Shown piece after piece: positions 1 through 7,306 of a stretch of 34,099 nucleotides of DNA. Positions within the stretch are counted from its first letter, which is position 1, and each line of letters starts with the position of its first letter. The notes under the pieces were generated by a model. It worked only from the letters and a program-made list of their open reading frames with translations. It made no database searches and was not told where the DNA came from. The DNA is taken from positions 1 to 34,099 of the forward strand of contig JBAYMJ010000015.1 in NCBI GenBank assembly GCA_041663565.1, given 5' to 3'. This DNA is from CAINOH01 sp041663565 (lineage in GTDB: Archaea; Micrarchaeota; Micrarchaeia; Norongarragalinales; CAINOH01). A program made the position numbers and the translations under genes.

Positions 1-66
1 GGCACGCTGATGCACAAGAAGGCGCTTGTGCTGACGACTCCGGAAAACAAGGTCACACTACTATAA
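1..66 (+). CDS. C-terminal end of an unidentified protein (partial)
   Basis: Frame 1 is open from the window edge to a TAA at 64-66 and encodes the last 21 residues of a protein ending in ENKVTLL. Third codon positions are mostly G or C, like the neighbouring real genes. Archaeal fibrillarin is often preceded by nop5, but this tail is not the usual Lys-rich Nop5 tail, so I do not assign it. The promoter of the next gene overlaps its stop. Confidence 0.5.
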   Translation, partial: GTLMHKKALVLTTPENKVTLL

Positions 67-67
67 G
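61..67 (+). promoter_or_regulatory. TATA box candidate for flpA
   Basis: CTATAAG lies about 43 nt ahead of the preferred flpA start, overlapping the stop codon of the upstream gene. A start of transcription near 88-92 would leave a short leader holding the AGGGGT ribosome site at 91-96. Confidence 0.4.
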
Positions 68-106
68 ATTGAAAAGTACTAAGTCACATCAGGGGTTTTG
101 ATTCTC

Positions 107-805
107 TTGGCAAATTTCAGGGTTGAACAGGACAAAAAATTCGCAGGCATCTACTGGGCGTTCGACCCTTCCGGGAAACGCTTCCTCGCGACCAAGAACC
201 TGGTCAAGGGCTTCCGCGTCTCGGACGAGCGCGTGATTACGGTTGCCGGCGAGGAGTACCGCTTCTGGGAGCCTTCAAGGAGCAAGCTTGCCGCCGCAAT
301 AGTGAAGGGAATCCGGAACCTGCCAATCAAGCCGGGCTCGTCAGTGCTTTACCTTGGGGCTGCGAATGGAATCACCTCAAGCTTCGTCTCCGACGTCATC
401 GGAAAGAAGGGAGTCCTTTACGGGGTGGAGATTTCGGCTTCGGCTATGGAGGACTTCATCTTCGTCTGCCAGAAACGCGAGAACATGCTTCCGATACTTG
501 CGGATGCCCGCGCACCTGAAAATTACTCCGACATGGTCGAGGGCAAGGTTGACGTTGTTTTCGAGGACGTCGCTGACAAGGAGCAGGCCAACGTGATGAT
601 TCGCAACGCCAGAGCCTGCCTGAAGAAGGGCGGCTACGGCATGCTTGCAATCAAGGCCCGGTGCATTGACTCGGCTGCTGACCCGAAGAAAATATTCGCC
701 CAAGTCGAGAAGGAGCTCGCTGACGATTTCGAAATCGAGGAGAACTTGGACATCGACCAGTTCGAGAAGGACCACGAATTCCTGCTCTTGAAGTTCAAGG
801 GATAA
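107..805 (+). CDS. flpA: Fibrillarin-like rRNA/tRNA 2'-O-methyltransferase
   Basis: Archaeal fibrillarin is the SAM-dependent methyltransferase of the C/D-box sRNP (with L7Ae, Nop5 and a guide RNA). It 2'-O-methylates rRNA and tRNA. The protein is about 232 aa, close to the usual 225-230. The N-terminal fibrillarin beta-domain carries TKNLVKG and GEEYRFWEPSRSKLAAAI. The Rossmann part has the SAM-binding strand VLYLGAANGITSSFVSDVIG, then GVEIS, and a C-terminal LLLKFKG strand. I prefer the TTG at 107 (MANFRVEQ), about 10 nt after AGGGGT. An in-frame TTG at 98 is possible but sits almost on that site. It converges with the PIN gene, whose stop is 3 nt away. Confidence 0.95.
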   Translation: MANFRVEQDKKFAGIYWAFDPSGKRFLATKNLVKGFRVSDERVITVAGEEYRFWEPSRSKLAAAIVKGIRNLPIKPGSSVLYLGAANGITSSFVSDVIGKKGVLYGVEISASAMEDFIFVCQKRENMLPILADARAPENYSDMVEGKVDVVFEDVADKEQANVMIRNARACLKKGGYGMLAIKARCIDSAADPKKIFAQVEKELADDFEIEENLDIDQFEKDHEFLLLKFKG

Positions 806-808
806 GCA

Positions 809-1237
809 TCAGACACGCCTTTGCGTTATCGTACTTAGGAATGTTTCAGGCGTAACTATCTCGATTTCTCCATACCTGACAAGCTTCAAAAGGTGCTTGT
901 CCTGTGTGACTATGAATCCCGCGCCCCCGGCTACCGCAGCCTCGATGAACTTGTCGTCATCAGGATCATCTTTGACTACGCGCAACTTCGATGTTGGCGC
1001 TACAAATATCGCCCGGTTGGAAATCTTGCGGATGATTTTTTCAACTAGCCTGCGGTTTGCGGAGGTCTTTGCGAGAATCTCTTCGCTTGAAAGTATTTCG
1101 GAGTATTCGCACAATATCTCCGACGACAGCACCAGACGGACTTCTCCGTCGCCTACAAGCCGCATCACCTGAAAGGACGCGCCGCTCCAGAAAGTACCTG
1201 AAACTACTACGTTGGTGTCAAGGACTACCCGATTCAT
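809..1237 (-). CDS. PIN-domain toxin of a type II toxin-antitoxin pair
   Basis: This 142-aa protein matches the PIN-family putative toxins of the COG1569/TIGR00305 kind. PIN domains are Mg2+-dependent ribonucleases. Acidic residues expected in the active site are visible: Asp7 in VLDTN, Glu44 in the EILCEYSEIL helix, Asp93-95 in DDPDDDKFIEAA, and Asp113 in VTQDKHLL. Its ATG overlaps the stop of the upstream AbrB-type gene by 4 nt (ATGA), the usual translational coupling of antitoxin then toxin. All key acidic residues are present, so it looks intact. The cellular target cannot be read from the sequence. Confidence 0.88.
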   Translation of the reverse strand: MNRVVLDTNVVVSGTFWSGASFQVMRLVGDGEVRLVLSSEILCEYSEILSSEEILAKTSANRRLVEKIIRKISNRAIFVAPTSKLRVVKDDPDDDKFIEAAVAGGAGFIVTQDKHLLKLVRYGEIEIVTPETFLSTITQRRV

Positions 1238-1488
1238 TTACTGGGCCTTCGTGCTCGGTGGTTGTGGACCAGTCCCGCCATGTCGGCTTCCTTGAGCTTC
1301 TTGCTTGCCGCCCTCAGGGGCGCGGTGAGCTTTTCCCACGGCACGGATTCGAGCCGCCGGACGGACAAGGAGTCGCCATCAAGGAGAAAGAGTATCTTCG
1401 CGCCGTCAGAAAGGCCCATCTTCCTGCGTATATCGCTCGGGATGGCTATCTGGCCGCGCGAGCTTACCACTCCGACTGAGACGTCCAT
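1234..1488 (-). CDS. AbrB/MazE-like antitoxin and autoregulator
   Basis: An 84-aa protein with an N-terminal swapped-hairpin AbrB domain (VGVVSSRGQIAIPSDIRRKM) and a basic, helical C-terminal half that probably wraps around the toxin. Such antitoxins bind their own operator and neutralise the partner nuclease. I choose the ATG at 1488 (MDVSVG) because GGTGA ends about 8 nt before it. The ATG at 1497 directly abuts that GGTGA and is too close. It is the first gene of the pair and overlaps the toxin start by 4 nt. A perfect palindrome and a TATA box lie just upstream, consistent with autoregulation (inference). Confidence 0.88.
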   Translation of the reverse strand: MDVSVGVVSSRGQIAIPSDIRRKMGLSDGAKILFLLDGDSLSVRRLESVPWEKLTAPLRAASKKLKEADMAGLVHNHRARRPSK

Positions 1489-1508
1489 AGGAAACATTCA
1501 CCAAGATT

Positions 1509-1531
1509 AGTAAGATAAATCTTACTTATAA
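1509..1531 (-). promoter_or_regulatory. TATA box and operator-like palindrome of the TA operon
   Basis: AGTAAGAT at 1509-1516 and ATCTTACT at 1519-1526 form a perfect inverted repeat with 8-nt arms and a 2-nt spacer. TTATAA at 1526-1531 abuts it on the promoter side. The palindrome lies between the TATA box and the antitoxin start, where a bound repressor would block initiation. Confidence 0.6.
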
Positions 1532-1573
1532 CAGTTGGCTACGGATAGTTGCAGGGCACACCATCCAAAAAAA

Positions 1574-2746
1574 TCAGATTCTCTTCCTCGCAAAGTCCCC
1601 AATCTTTCCCATCGCCTCCTCCAGCTCTTCGGGAGGCGCGAGGAATACCAGGCGGAAGTGCTTGTCCTTTAGCACGGGCGAGAAGCCGCTTCCGGGAACG
1701 ACCAGCACGCCGGTCTCTTCCAAAAGGGAGTAGACAAAATCCTTGTCAGTCTTGAATTTGCTTGTGCCCACTTTGGGGAAAGAATAGAGCGCGGCCTTGG
1801 GCTTGGGGCAGGTTATGCCCTCAATCGAGTTCAACCCTTTGAAGATTACGTCCCTGCGCTTTCGAAGCTCTGCCCGATAGGCAGGAATGTGGTCAGGAGG
1901 ATGGGTGAATGCGGCAAGCGCTCCGCGCTGCATCTCCCAGTTCACCGAAAGCCGGGCGTTGCACAGCTTGATGCACGCGTCGCGAAGAAGCTCGGAGCCT
2001 TCGTTGTGAAACGCCAAATAACCAACGCGCGCGCCGGTGTAGATGAAGTTCTTGGAAACGCCGTTGCCTACAATCAGGGGCACGTCCTTGCAGATGTCGC
2101 GCATGCTCACCGCACGCTCGCCGTTGAGGGTAGTCATCGAGTAAATCTCGTCGGAAATGATGGGGATCCCGAATTCAGCCGCGACATCGGAGATTTTTCT
2201 CAGTGTGCCTTCAGGATAGACTGCGCCAGTCGGGTTGTTGGGGTTGATTATGACTATCGCCTTGGTGCGGGAGTTGATTCTCTTGCGAAGCTCGTCAACG
2301 TCCGGGTTCATTTCTTCGTCAAGCGGGTAATAGTTCTCGGTGCCGCCGCAAACCGCAAGCATCGTGTTGTAGAGGGAATAGCTGGGGCTTGGGAGCAGGA
2401 CGTTGTCGCCGGGGTCAACCAGAGCCTGCATCAGAAAGTCGATGCCTTCGGAAAGCCCGGAGTGGATGGTGACAAAGTCAGGAGAGACGCCCTCGATTTT
2501 GGCTATTGCTTGCCTCAAGTCGGCATCGCCTTCGGAGGGGCAATAACCGGTATATTTAGAATCGGAAAGCGCCTCGCGCACGGCGTCGGTAATCCAGGAG
2601 GGGGGCTTGAAGCCGAACTGGTTGGGGTCTCCTATGTTGAACCAGTGGATTCTCTTTCCAGTAGCCTCGACTTTGCGCGCGCGTCCGACTATGTCGCGAA
2701 TCTCATACGACACCTTGGACATCCTTGCGGATACCTTGAAGGCCAT
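1574..2746 (-). CDS. Class I/II pyridoxal-phosphate aminotransferase (alanine/aspartate type)
   Basis: A 390-aa fold-type I aminotransferase. Visible hallmarks are SGLSEGIDFLM (cofactor phosphate loop), NPNNPTGAVY, SDEIYS (the Asp that pairs with the pyridine nitrogen), the Schiff-base lysine in NGVSKNF, and the C-terminal substrate-carboxylate Arg in FRLVFL. The sequence resembles archaeal alanine or aspartate aminotransferases. Substrate specificity is not decidable by eye. I choose ATG 2746 (MAFKVSARM): a TATA box lies about 30 nt upstream, so the message is nearly leaderless. An upstream in-frame extension crosses that promoter and is rejected. It is a single gene, divergent from the pyrophosphatase. 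Confidence 0.9.
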   Translation of the reverse strand: MAFKVSARMSKVSYEIRDIVGRARKVEATGKRIHWFNIGDPNQFGFKPPSWITDAVREALSDSKYTGYCPSEGDADLRQAIAKIEGVSPDFVTIHSGLSEGIDFLMQALVDPGDNVLLPSPSYSLYNTMLAVCGGTENYYPLDEEMNPDVDELRKRINSRTKAIVIINPNNPTGAVYPEGTLRKISDVAAEFGIPIISDEIYSMTTLNGERAVSMRDICKDVPLIVGNGVSKNFIYTGARVGYLAFHNEGSELLRDACIKLCNARLSVNWEMQRGALAAFTHPPDHIPAYRAELRKRRDVIFKGLNSIEGITCPKPKAALYSFPKVGTSKFKTDKDFVYSLLEETGVLVVPGSGFSPVLKDKHFRLVFLAPPEELEEAMGKIGDFARKRI

Positions 2747-2771
2747 ATCAGCAATGGATTGAGGCTCCACC

Positions 2772-2780
2772 AATAAAATA
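2772..2780 (-). promoter_or_regulatory. TATA box of the aminotransferase gene
   Basis: On the minus strand this reads TATTTTATT, centred about 30 nt before the ATG at 2746, the spacing expected for a leaderless or near-leaderless archaeal transcript. Confidence 0.55.
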
Positions 2781-2955
2781 GGGGCCGAACCGTGACAGCA
2801 CAACCAGCATTTAAACAGTTCGACAAAAGCCGCCTTTTGGAACTAATTTAAACCCCGATTTTCAATATTACTGAAGGGTTTTCATTAGGTTTAACGGCCG
2901 ACTGCCGCGCTTTCTTTTTCGCAAAAGCAGGGCCGAATACAGGTGGGTGTAAACA

Positions 2956-4947
2956 ATGTTAGAGAACGTACTTTCGCTGACAGCGGGAGCCGGGGTAATC
3001 GTGCTTGCTTTTGCGGCGTACCTGGCTTACTCGGTGCTCAAGCTTCCGCAGGGAACGGAAAAGATGAAGTCCATTTCCGCAGCAATCAAGGAGGGCGCGA
3101 TGGCGTACCTTTCAAGGCAGTACAGGACGCTCGTGCCGCTCGTGCTGGTGGTCGCAGTTCTTATCGGTCTGGTGGTCGGAGCTGCGCCCGCAGTCGCATT
3201 CGTGGTGGGCGTGGGCCTGTCGGCGCTTGCGGGTTACGTGGGCATGGTCGTTTCAGTCAACGCCAACGTCCGCACCGCAAAGGCCGCTGAGAACGGCCTG
3301 GGCGAGGCGCTGGGCGTGGCCGTAAAAGGCGGCTCGGTGACCGGGCTTTCCCTGGTGGGCCTTGGGCTCATCGGAATGTCCGCAATAATATACTTCAACC
3401 AGGGCACCGCACAGTACACCACTGTGCTTATCGCCTTCGGGTTCGGGGCTTCCTTGATGTCGCTGTTTGCCCGTGTGGGCGGTGGAATCTTCACCAAGGC
3501 AGCTGACGTGGGAGCGGACCTTGTCGGAAAGCTTGAGAAGGGGATTCCCGAGGACGACCCGCGCAACCCCGCAGTCATTGCAGACAACGTTGGCGACAAC
3601 GTGGGAGACTGCGCCGGAATGGCAGCAGACCTCTTCGAGTCCTACGTAGTCACTATAATCGCCGCAATGCTTCTGGGCCTTGCAGCCGCTGACCCGACCA
3701 AGACCATGCTTCCGCTCGTGCTTGTCGCAGGCGCTGCAATAGCGTCCATTGTTGGCATCTACTTCGTCAAGCTTGGGAAGAAGCACAACGTGATGAACGC
3801 GCTGTACAAGGGAGTCATCGCAACCGCGGTGCTCTCTGCTGCGTACTTCTACTACATCACCGTGATGGTGCTTGGGGACATCAACCTGTTCTACGCGACC
3901 CTCGTGGGAGTGGTGGCGACCGGAATCATCATCCTGGTTACCGAGTACTACACCGCGCGCGAGTACGGGCCAGTCAAGGACATCGCCAAGGCGTCACAGA
4001 CCGGCGCTGCGACTAACATCATCCAGGGGCTTGCAATCGGCATGGAGGCAACTGCGCTTCCCGTGCTCACCATAGTGGCTGCGGTGTATATCGCATACGC
4101 TGTGGGAGGCATGTACGGGATTGCGATTGCGGTTACCGCGATGCTTTCGCTGACCGCAATCATCATCACCCTTGATGCGTATGGCCCGATTACGGACAAC
4201 GCCGGAGGCATTGCGGAGATGAGCGGGCTTCCTGAGAAGGTGCGCAAGGTCACGGATGAGCTTGACGCGGTCGGGAACACCACCAAGGCAACTACCAAGG
4301 GATTCGCAATCGCTGGCGCTGCGCTGGGTGCGCTTGCGCTGTTTGCAGCGTACGCGACCGAGGCAAAGCTTACCTCGATTAACCTGCTCAACCCGATGGT
4401 TGTGATTGGCTTGTTCCTCGGAGCGCTGCTCCCGTTCGTGTTTGCATCCCTTTTGATGCGCGCAGTCGGACGCGCGGCCTTCGACATAGTCGGGGAGGTG
4501 CGCAGGCAGTTCCGCGAAATCAAGGGTATAATGGCTGGCACCGGAAAGCCGGACTACGCCAAGTGCGTTGACATCAGCGCCGCCGCTGCGCTCAAGGAGC
4601 TCATCGTGCCCGGACTCATCGGGATTACCGCGCCAATAATCGTGGGATTCCTGTTCGGGGTCGAGGCGCTCGGAGGGCTTCTTGCAGGAGCGATTGCGTC
4701 GGGCTTCCTGCTTGCGGTGTTCATGAGCACCGGAGGCGGTGCGTGGGACAACGCCAAGAAGTACATCGAGGGCGGCGAATACGGCGGCAAGGGCTCGGAC
4801 GCCCACAAGGCTGCGGTAGTCGGCGACACAGTTGGTGACCCGTTCAAGGACACCGCAGGACCCGCGTTGAACTCGCTGATTAAGGTGCTCAACACTGTCG
4901 CGTTGATTGTGGCAGGAGTGCTTGTGACTGCGGCAGTAGTGGCCTAG
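2956..4947 (+). CDS. hppA: Membrane-bound proton-translocating pyrophosphatase
   Basis: A 663-aa integral membrane pyrophosphatase that couples PPi hydrolysis to ion pumping across the cytoplasmic membrane. The length fits the family (about 660-780). Catalytic blocks seen are ADVGADLVGKLEKG (Asp184, Asp188), DDPRNPAVIADNVGDNVGD (residues 200-218) and, near the C terminus, DTVGDPFKDTAGPALN. The GNTTKATTKG segment has Lys444 and Thr447 where K+-dependent enzymes carry Ala and Gly. From family knowledge this marks the K+-independent, H+-pumping class. AGGTGG lies about 8 nt before the ATG. It is a single gene with its own upstream region (2804-2955) and is followed by a T-rich terminator. Confidence 0.97.
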   Translation: MLENVLSLTAGAGVIVLAFAAYLAYSVLKLPQGTEKMKSISAAIKEGAMAYLSRQYRTLVPLVLVVAVLIGLVVGAAPAVAFVVGVGLSALAGYVGMVVSVNANVRTAKAAENGLGEALGVAVKGGSVTGLSLVGLGLIGMSAIIYFNQGTAQYTTVLIAFGFGASLMSLFARVGGGIFTKAADVGADLVGKLEKGIPEDDPRNPAVIADNVGDNVGDCAGMAADLFESYVVTIIAAMLLGLAAADPTKTMLPLVLVAGAAIASIVGIYFVKLGKKHNVMNALYKGVIATAVLSAAYFYYITVMVLGDINLFYATLVGVVATGIIILVTEYYTAREYGPVKDIAKASQTGAATNIIQGLAIGMEATALPVLTIVAAVYIAYAVGGMYGIAIAVTAMLSLTAIIITLDAYGPITDNAGGIAEMSGLPEKVRKVTDELDAVGNTTKATTKGFAIAGAALGALALFAAYATEAKLTSINLLNPMVVIGLFLGALLPFVFASLLMRAVGRAAFDIVGEVRRQFREIKGIMAGTGKPDYAKCVDISAAAALKELIVPGLIGITAPIIVGFLFGVEALGGLLAGAIASGFLLAVFMSTGGGAWDNAKKYIEGGEYGGKGSDAHKAAVVGDTVGDPFKDTAGPALNSLIKVLNTVALIVAGVLVTAAVVA

Positions 4948-4957
4948 AAAAGGCCCT

Positions 4958-4987
4958 TACTTCCTTTTTTCTTATTTTTTTATTTTA
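4958..4987 (+). terminator. T-rich terminator after hppA
   Basis: A run of T-rich sequence, including T6 at 4965-4970 and T6 or longer at 4975-4980, begins about 10 nt after the hppA stop. Oligo-T tracts are the intrinsic archaeal termination signal. Confidence 0.6.
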
Positions 4988-4996
4988 GACGGGCAC

Positions 4997-5338
4997 TCAT
5001 TTCAGCGTTCTTTTTTTCTCAAGCAATTCCTTGAACTGCTCCAGCCGAAACACCGGAGCGCGAGCCTTCACTACGGGGTGGTTCAGGAAAGCCTCAAGCT
5101 CATCTGCCGAAAGGGACTTCGGCTCAAAAACAGCGCTATAATACCGGATTAACTTGCCCCCGCACGGCCGGTTATCGCCGGGCGCGTAGTTTTTTACGTG
5201 AATGTCAAGGCCATAAAGCGCCTTTTCTTCGCGCAACTCCCTCATGTGCGTAAAATAGTCATCAGCGCGTTTTTCCATCGCGGCGACGGATTCGCGTGCG
5301 CGGGAGACTGATTCCCGGATGCGGTGAAGGAACGCCAT
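4997..5338 (-). CDS. Small protein of unknown function downstream of pyrFE
   Basis: A 113-aa protein I do not recognise. The first 40 residues are charged and strongly helical (RIRESVSRARESVAAMEKR). A compact middle follows, with VKNYAPGDNRPCGGKLIRYY, then a helical end rich in Leu and Lys. No membrane segment or metal cluster is visible. It starts 15 nt after the stop of the pyrF-pyrE fusion on the same strand, so the two are probably co-transcribed. A role tied to pyrimidine synthesis is possible but unproven. Codon choice matches the neighbours. Confidence 0.75.
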   Translation of the reverse strand: MAFLHRIRESVSRARESVAAMEKRADDYFTHMRELREEKALYGLDIHVKNYAPGDNRPCGGKLIRYYSAVFEPKSLSADELEAFLNHPVVKARAPVFRLEQFKELLEKKRTLK

Positions 5339-5353
5339 GGAAAGACCGTCAAA

Positions 5354-6751
5354 TCATTTCGAGCCGTACAGCTTCTGGTGCTCCTGGAATTTTCCGTAAA
5401 TCCCTTCGGGAAGCACGTCCTTGCCGTCAGCGGTCTTCATCGACTTGAGCAGCTCGAAAGTCGAGCGCGAGCGAAGCACACAGTAAGGGGTCATGCCGGC
5501 CTTTTCAAGCTCAACAAGCGGGTTCTTGCCCTCCAAAGTGGATTCCTGCCTGTCGAAGAGCACCACCAGCCCGGCAAGCGAAAAGTCGGTGCCGAGCTTG
5601 CGGAGCTTCTCGATGGACTCGAACTTGGTGCCTCCGGTGGTGATTACGTCGTCGACAAAGAGGAGGCGGTCGCCGGGCCTGAGGTTGCCCACAAGGAGCT
5701 TGTCTTTGAGGTCGCCGTAGTCCTTGGACTCCTTGCGGTCGTAAAGCACTCGCTTGTTTACGCCAAAGAGCTCGGAAAGGGAGTGTGCGACAACAGTGGC
5801 AATCGGGATTCCCTTGTATGCCGGGCCGAAGACCACGTCGAACTTGTCAAGGAGGCCGTTTTCGTAGATGCATAGCGCAAAGGCGTCGCCTATTGCCTTG
5901 AGGGCCTCGCCATCGTCGAGGTTCCCTGCATTGAAGAAGAAGGCGCTCTTGCGGCCGGACTTGAGGGTGAAGTCTCCGAAGCGAAGGACCTGCTTGCGAA
6001 GGAGGACGGAAAGCAGGGACGCGTGCGAAAACGCCGCTTCGTCGCTTCTTTTTGCGTCCTTTGGAACGGAATCGTGCAATTCCTTCGCGGCCTTGGCCGG
6101 GTCAGCGGACTCTATGATGCTGCGGCCTACGATGAAGAAGTCGCAGCCTGCGGCGATCGCCTTTGCGGAGTCGCCGCCCTGCTTGCCGATTCCTGGCGAG
6201 ATGATTAGCGCGTCAGGGCCGATTATCTTGCGTGCCACTGCCAGGCGCTCGTAATCGTTGCCGGGGGCGACTATGCCGTCCACGCCGGCGTCCTTTGCCA
6301 TCTTGCAAAGCCGCACGGCCTCGCGCAGGCCGAAGAGGTTGCCCTTGCTAGTCATCGAGACTAGGAGGAACACGCCCTTGTCGCGCTTCTTGGCCTCTGC
6401 AACAACCGCGGCAACAGCATCCTGGCCGGAAAACCCGTGGCAGATGATTGCATCGAATCCCGCGTCGTAGTAATAGGATGACTTCATCCGGTTGCTCGAG
6501 TCGATGTCGGCAAGCTTTGCATCGAGGATGACTGGAACGTCGTGCCTGTTGCCGCCGCTTGCGCAGGCCGTCTTGATTTCCGCAACCGCCTCGGCGTGGC
6601 TTTTCTTCCAGTATAGGGGCATCTCCGGGTGTACTTTCACTGCTGCAATGTAAGGGGCACAGGCCTTTGTTGCGGCCATCGCCTTTGCGTAGTCCTTCTC
6701 GTCAAGCGAGAGTATGAGCCTTGAGCCTGAACTGCTGATTTGGAATGCCAC
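5354..6751 (-). CDS. pyrFE: Bifunctional OMP decarboxylase-orotate phosphoribosyltransferase fusion
   Basis: A 465-aa fusion carrying both last steps of UMP synthesis. Residues about 1-225 are orotidine-5'-phosphate decarboxylase, with the DxKxxD catalytic set Asp77, Lys79, Asp82 in LDAKLADIDSSNR and the phosphate-site region PGIGKQGGD near 186-194 with VGRSI. Residues about 240-465 are orotate phosphoribosyltransferase, with KSGRKSAFFFNAG, the mobile loop RKESKDYGD and the PRPP motif VDDVITTGG (366-374). The decarboxylase-first order is the reverse of animal and plant UMP synthase. Such reversed fusions are known in kinetoplastids and some bacteria. The GTG start is about 10 nt after GGTGA. 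OPRT makes OMP and the attached OMPDC consumes it. Confidence 0.95.
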   Translation of the reverse strand: MAFQISSSGSRLILSLDEKDYAKAMAATKACAPYIAAVKVHPEMPLYWKKSHAEAVAEIKTACASGGNRHDVPVILDAKLADIDSSNRMKSSYYYDAGFDAIICHGFSGQDAVAAVVAEAKKRDKGVFLLVSMTSKGNLFGLREAVRLCKMAKDAGVDGIVAPGNDYERLAVARKIIGPDALIISPGIGKQGGDSAKAIAAGCDFFIVGRSIIESADPAKAAKELHDSVPKDAKRSDEAAFSHASLLSVLLRKQVLRFGDFTLKSGRKSAFFFNAGNLDDGEALKAIGDAFALCIYENGLLDKFDVVFGPAYKGIPIATVVAHSLSELFGVNKRVLYDRKESKDYGDLKDKLLVGNLRPGDRLLFVDDVITTGGTKFESIEKLRKLGTDFSLAGLVVLFDRQESTLEGKNPLVELEKAGMTPYCVLRSRSTFELLKSMKTADGKDVLPEGIYGKFQEHQKLYGSK

Positions 6752-6789
6752 GGAAACAACTCACCAAAGAATGCCTGAAAAGGCGTTAG

Positions 6790-6797
6790 TATCTATA
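6790..6797 (-). promoter_or_regulatory. TATA box candidate for pyrFE
   Basis: Minus strand TATAGATA, about 42 nt before the GTG start, which leaves a leader of roughly 17 nt containing the GGTGA ribosome site. Confidence 0.4.
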
Positions 6798-6862
6798 CGC
6801 TCAAAACAGTTTTTAACCGCGCGCGAGCTTATGAATGCGACCACATCTCAACGGGTTTTTTG

Positions 6863-7267
6863 ATGGAAAGGAAGTTCACCAGCAGTTTCGCGCTCAAGGC
6901 GACGATTGCGCTTGCAATAGTGCTTGCGCTGCTGATGACCTACTCTATCTACCTCCGGAACAAACCCGCAGGGTTCTCATTGCTGTACTTTGACGCGCAA
7001 GAGTACCCGGATGGGAACTACGTTGTAATACTCGAAAACCGCGAAAACTCTGCAATGAGCTACTCGCTGCAGTTCCAAGTTGACGGAAAGAAGGCGGGGG
7101 AAACCACAGCCAGCCTAGAAAACGGCGGGAAGGCGTCCTACGAGGTCCTTGACTACGCCCCGGCGTTTGCAGTCCCCGGTTCGACGGTGGAAGTGCGGGC
7201 GTTAAGGGATGGAAAGGAGCCGCTCGGCATATACGCAACCAACAGGATTGCGAATCAAAAGGGATAA
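6863..7267 (+). CDS. Membrane-anchored extracytoplasmic protein of unknown function
   Basis: A 134-aa protein with a basic N terminus (MERKF), one hydrophobic segment at about residues 12-31 (ATIALAIVLALLMTYSIYL), and then a soluble part predicted to be beta-rich (YVVILENRENSAMSYSLQFQVDG, split by turns). This looks like an Ig-like domain held outside the membrane by an N-terminal anchor. I choose the ATG at 6863; the TTG just before it is less likely. The next gene follows after 39 nt on the same strand. No specific function is recognised. Confidence 0.8.
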   Translation: MERKFTSSFALKATIALAIVLALLMTYSIYLRNKPAGFSLLYFDAQEYPDGNYVVILENRENSAMSYSLQFQVDGKKAGETTASLENGGKASYEVLDYAPAFAVPGSTVEVRALRDGKEPLGIYATNRIANQKG

Positions 7268-7306
7268 ATCGCAAGCAGGGATTACCCAACTAGCGAAGTG
7301 AACGAT

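Noticed and set aside
1889..2776. Long plus-strand open frame opposite the aminotransferase
   Set aside because: Shadow frame of a high-GC gene. The product has no domain and the minus strand encodes a clear enzyme.
3994..4806. Minus-strand open frame inside hppA
   Set aside because: Antisense shadow with many His/Arg/Cys residues and no plausible start signals.
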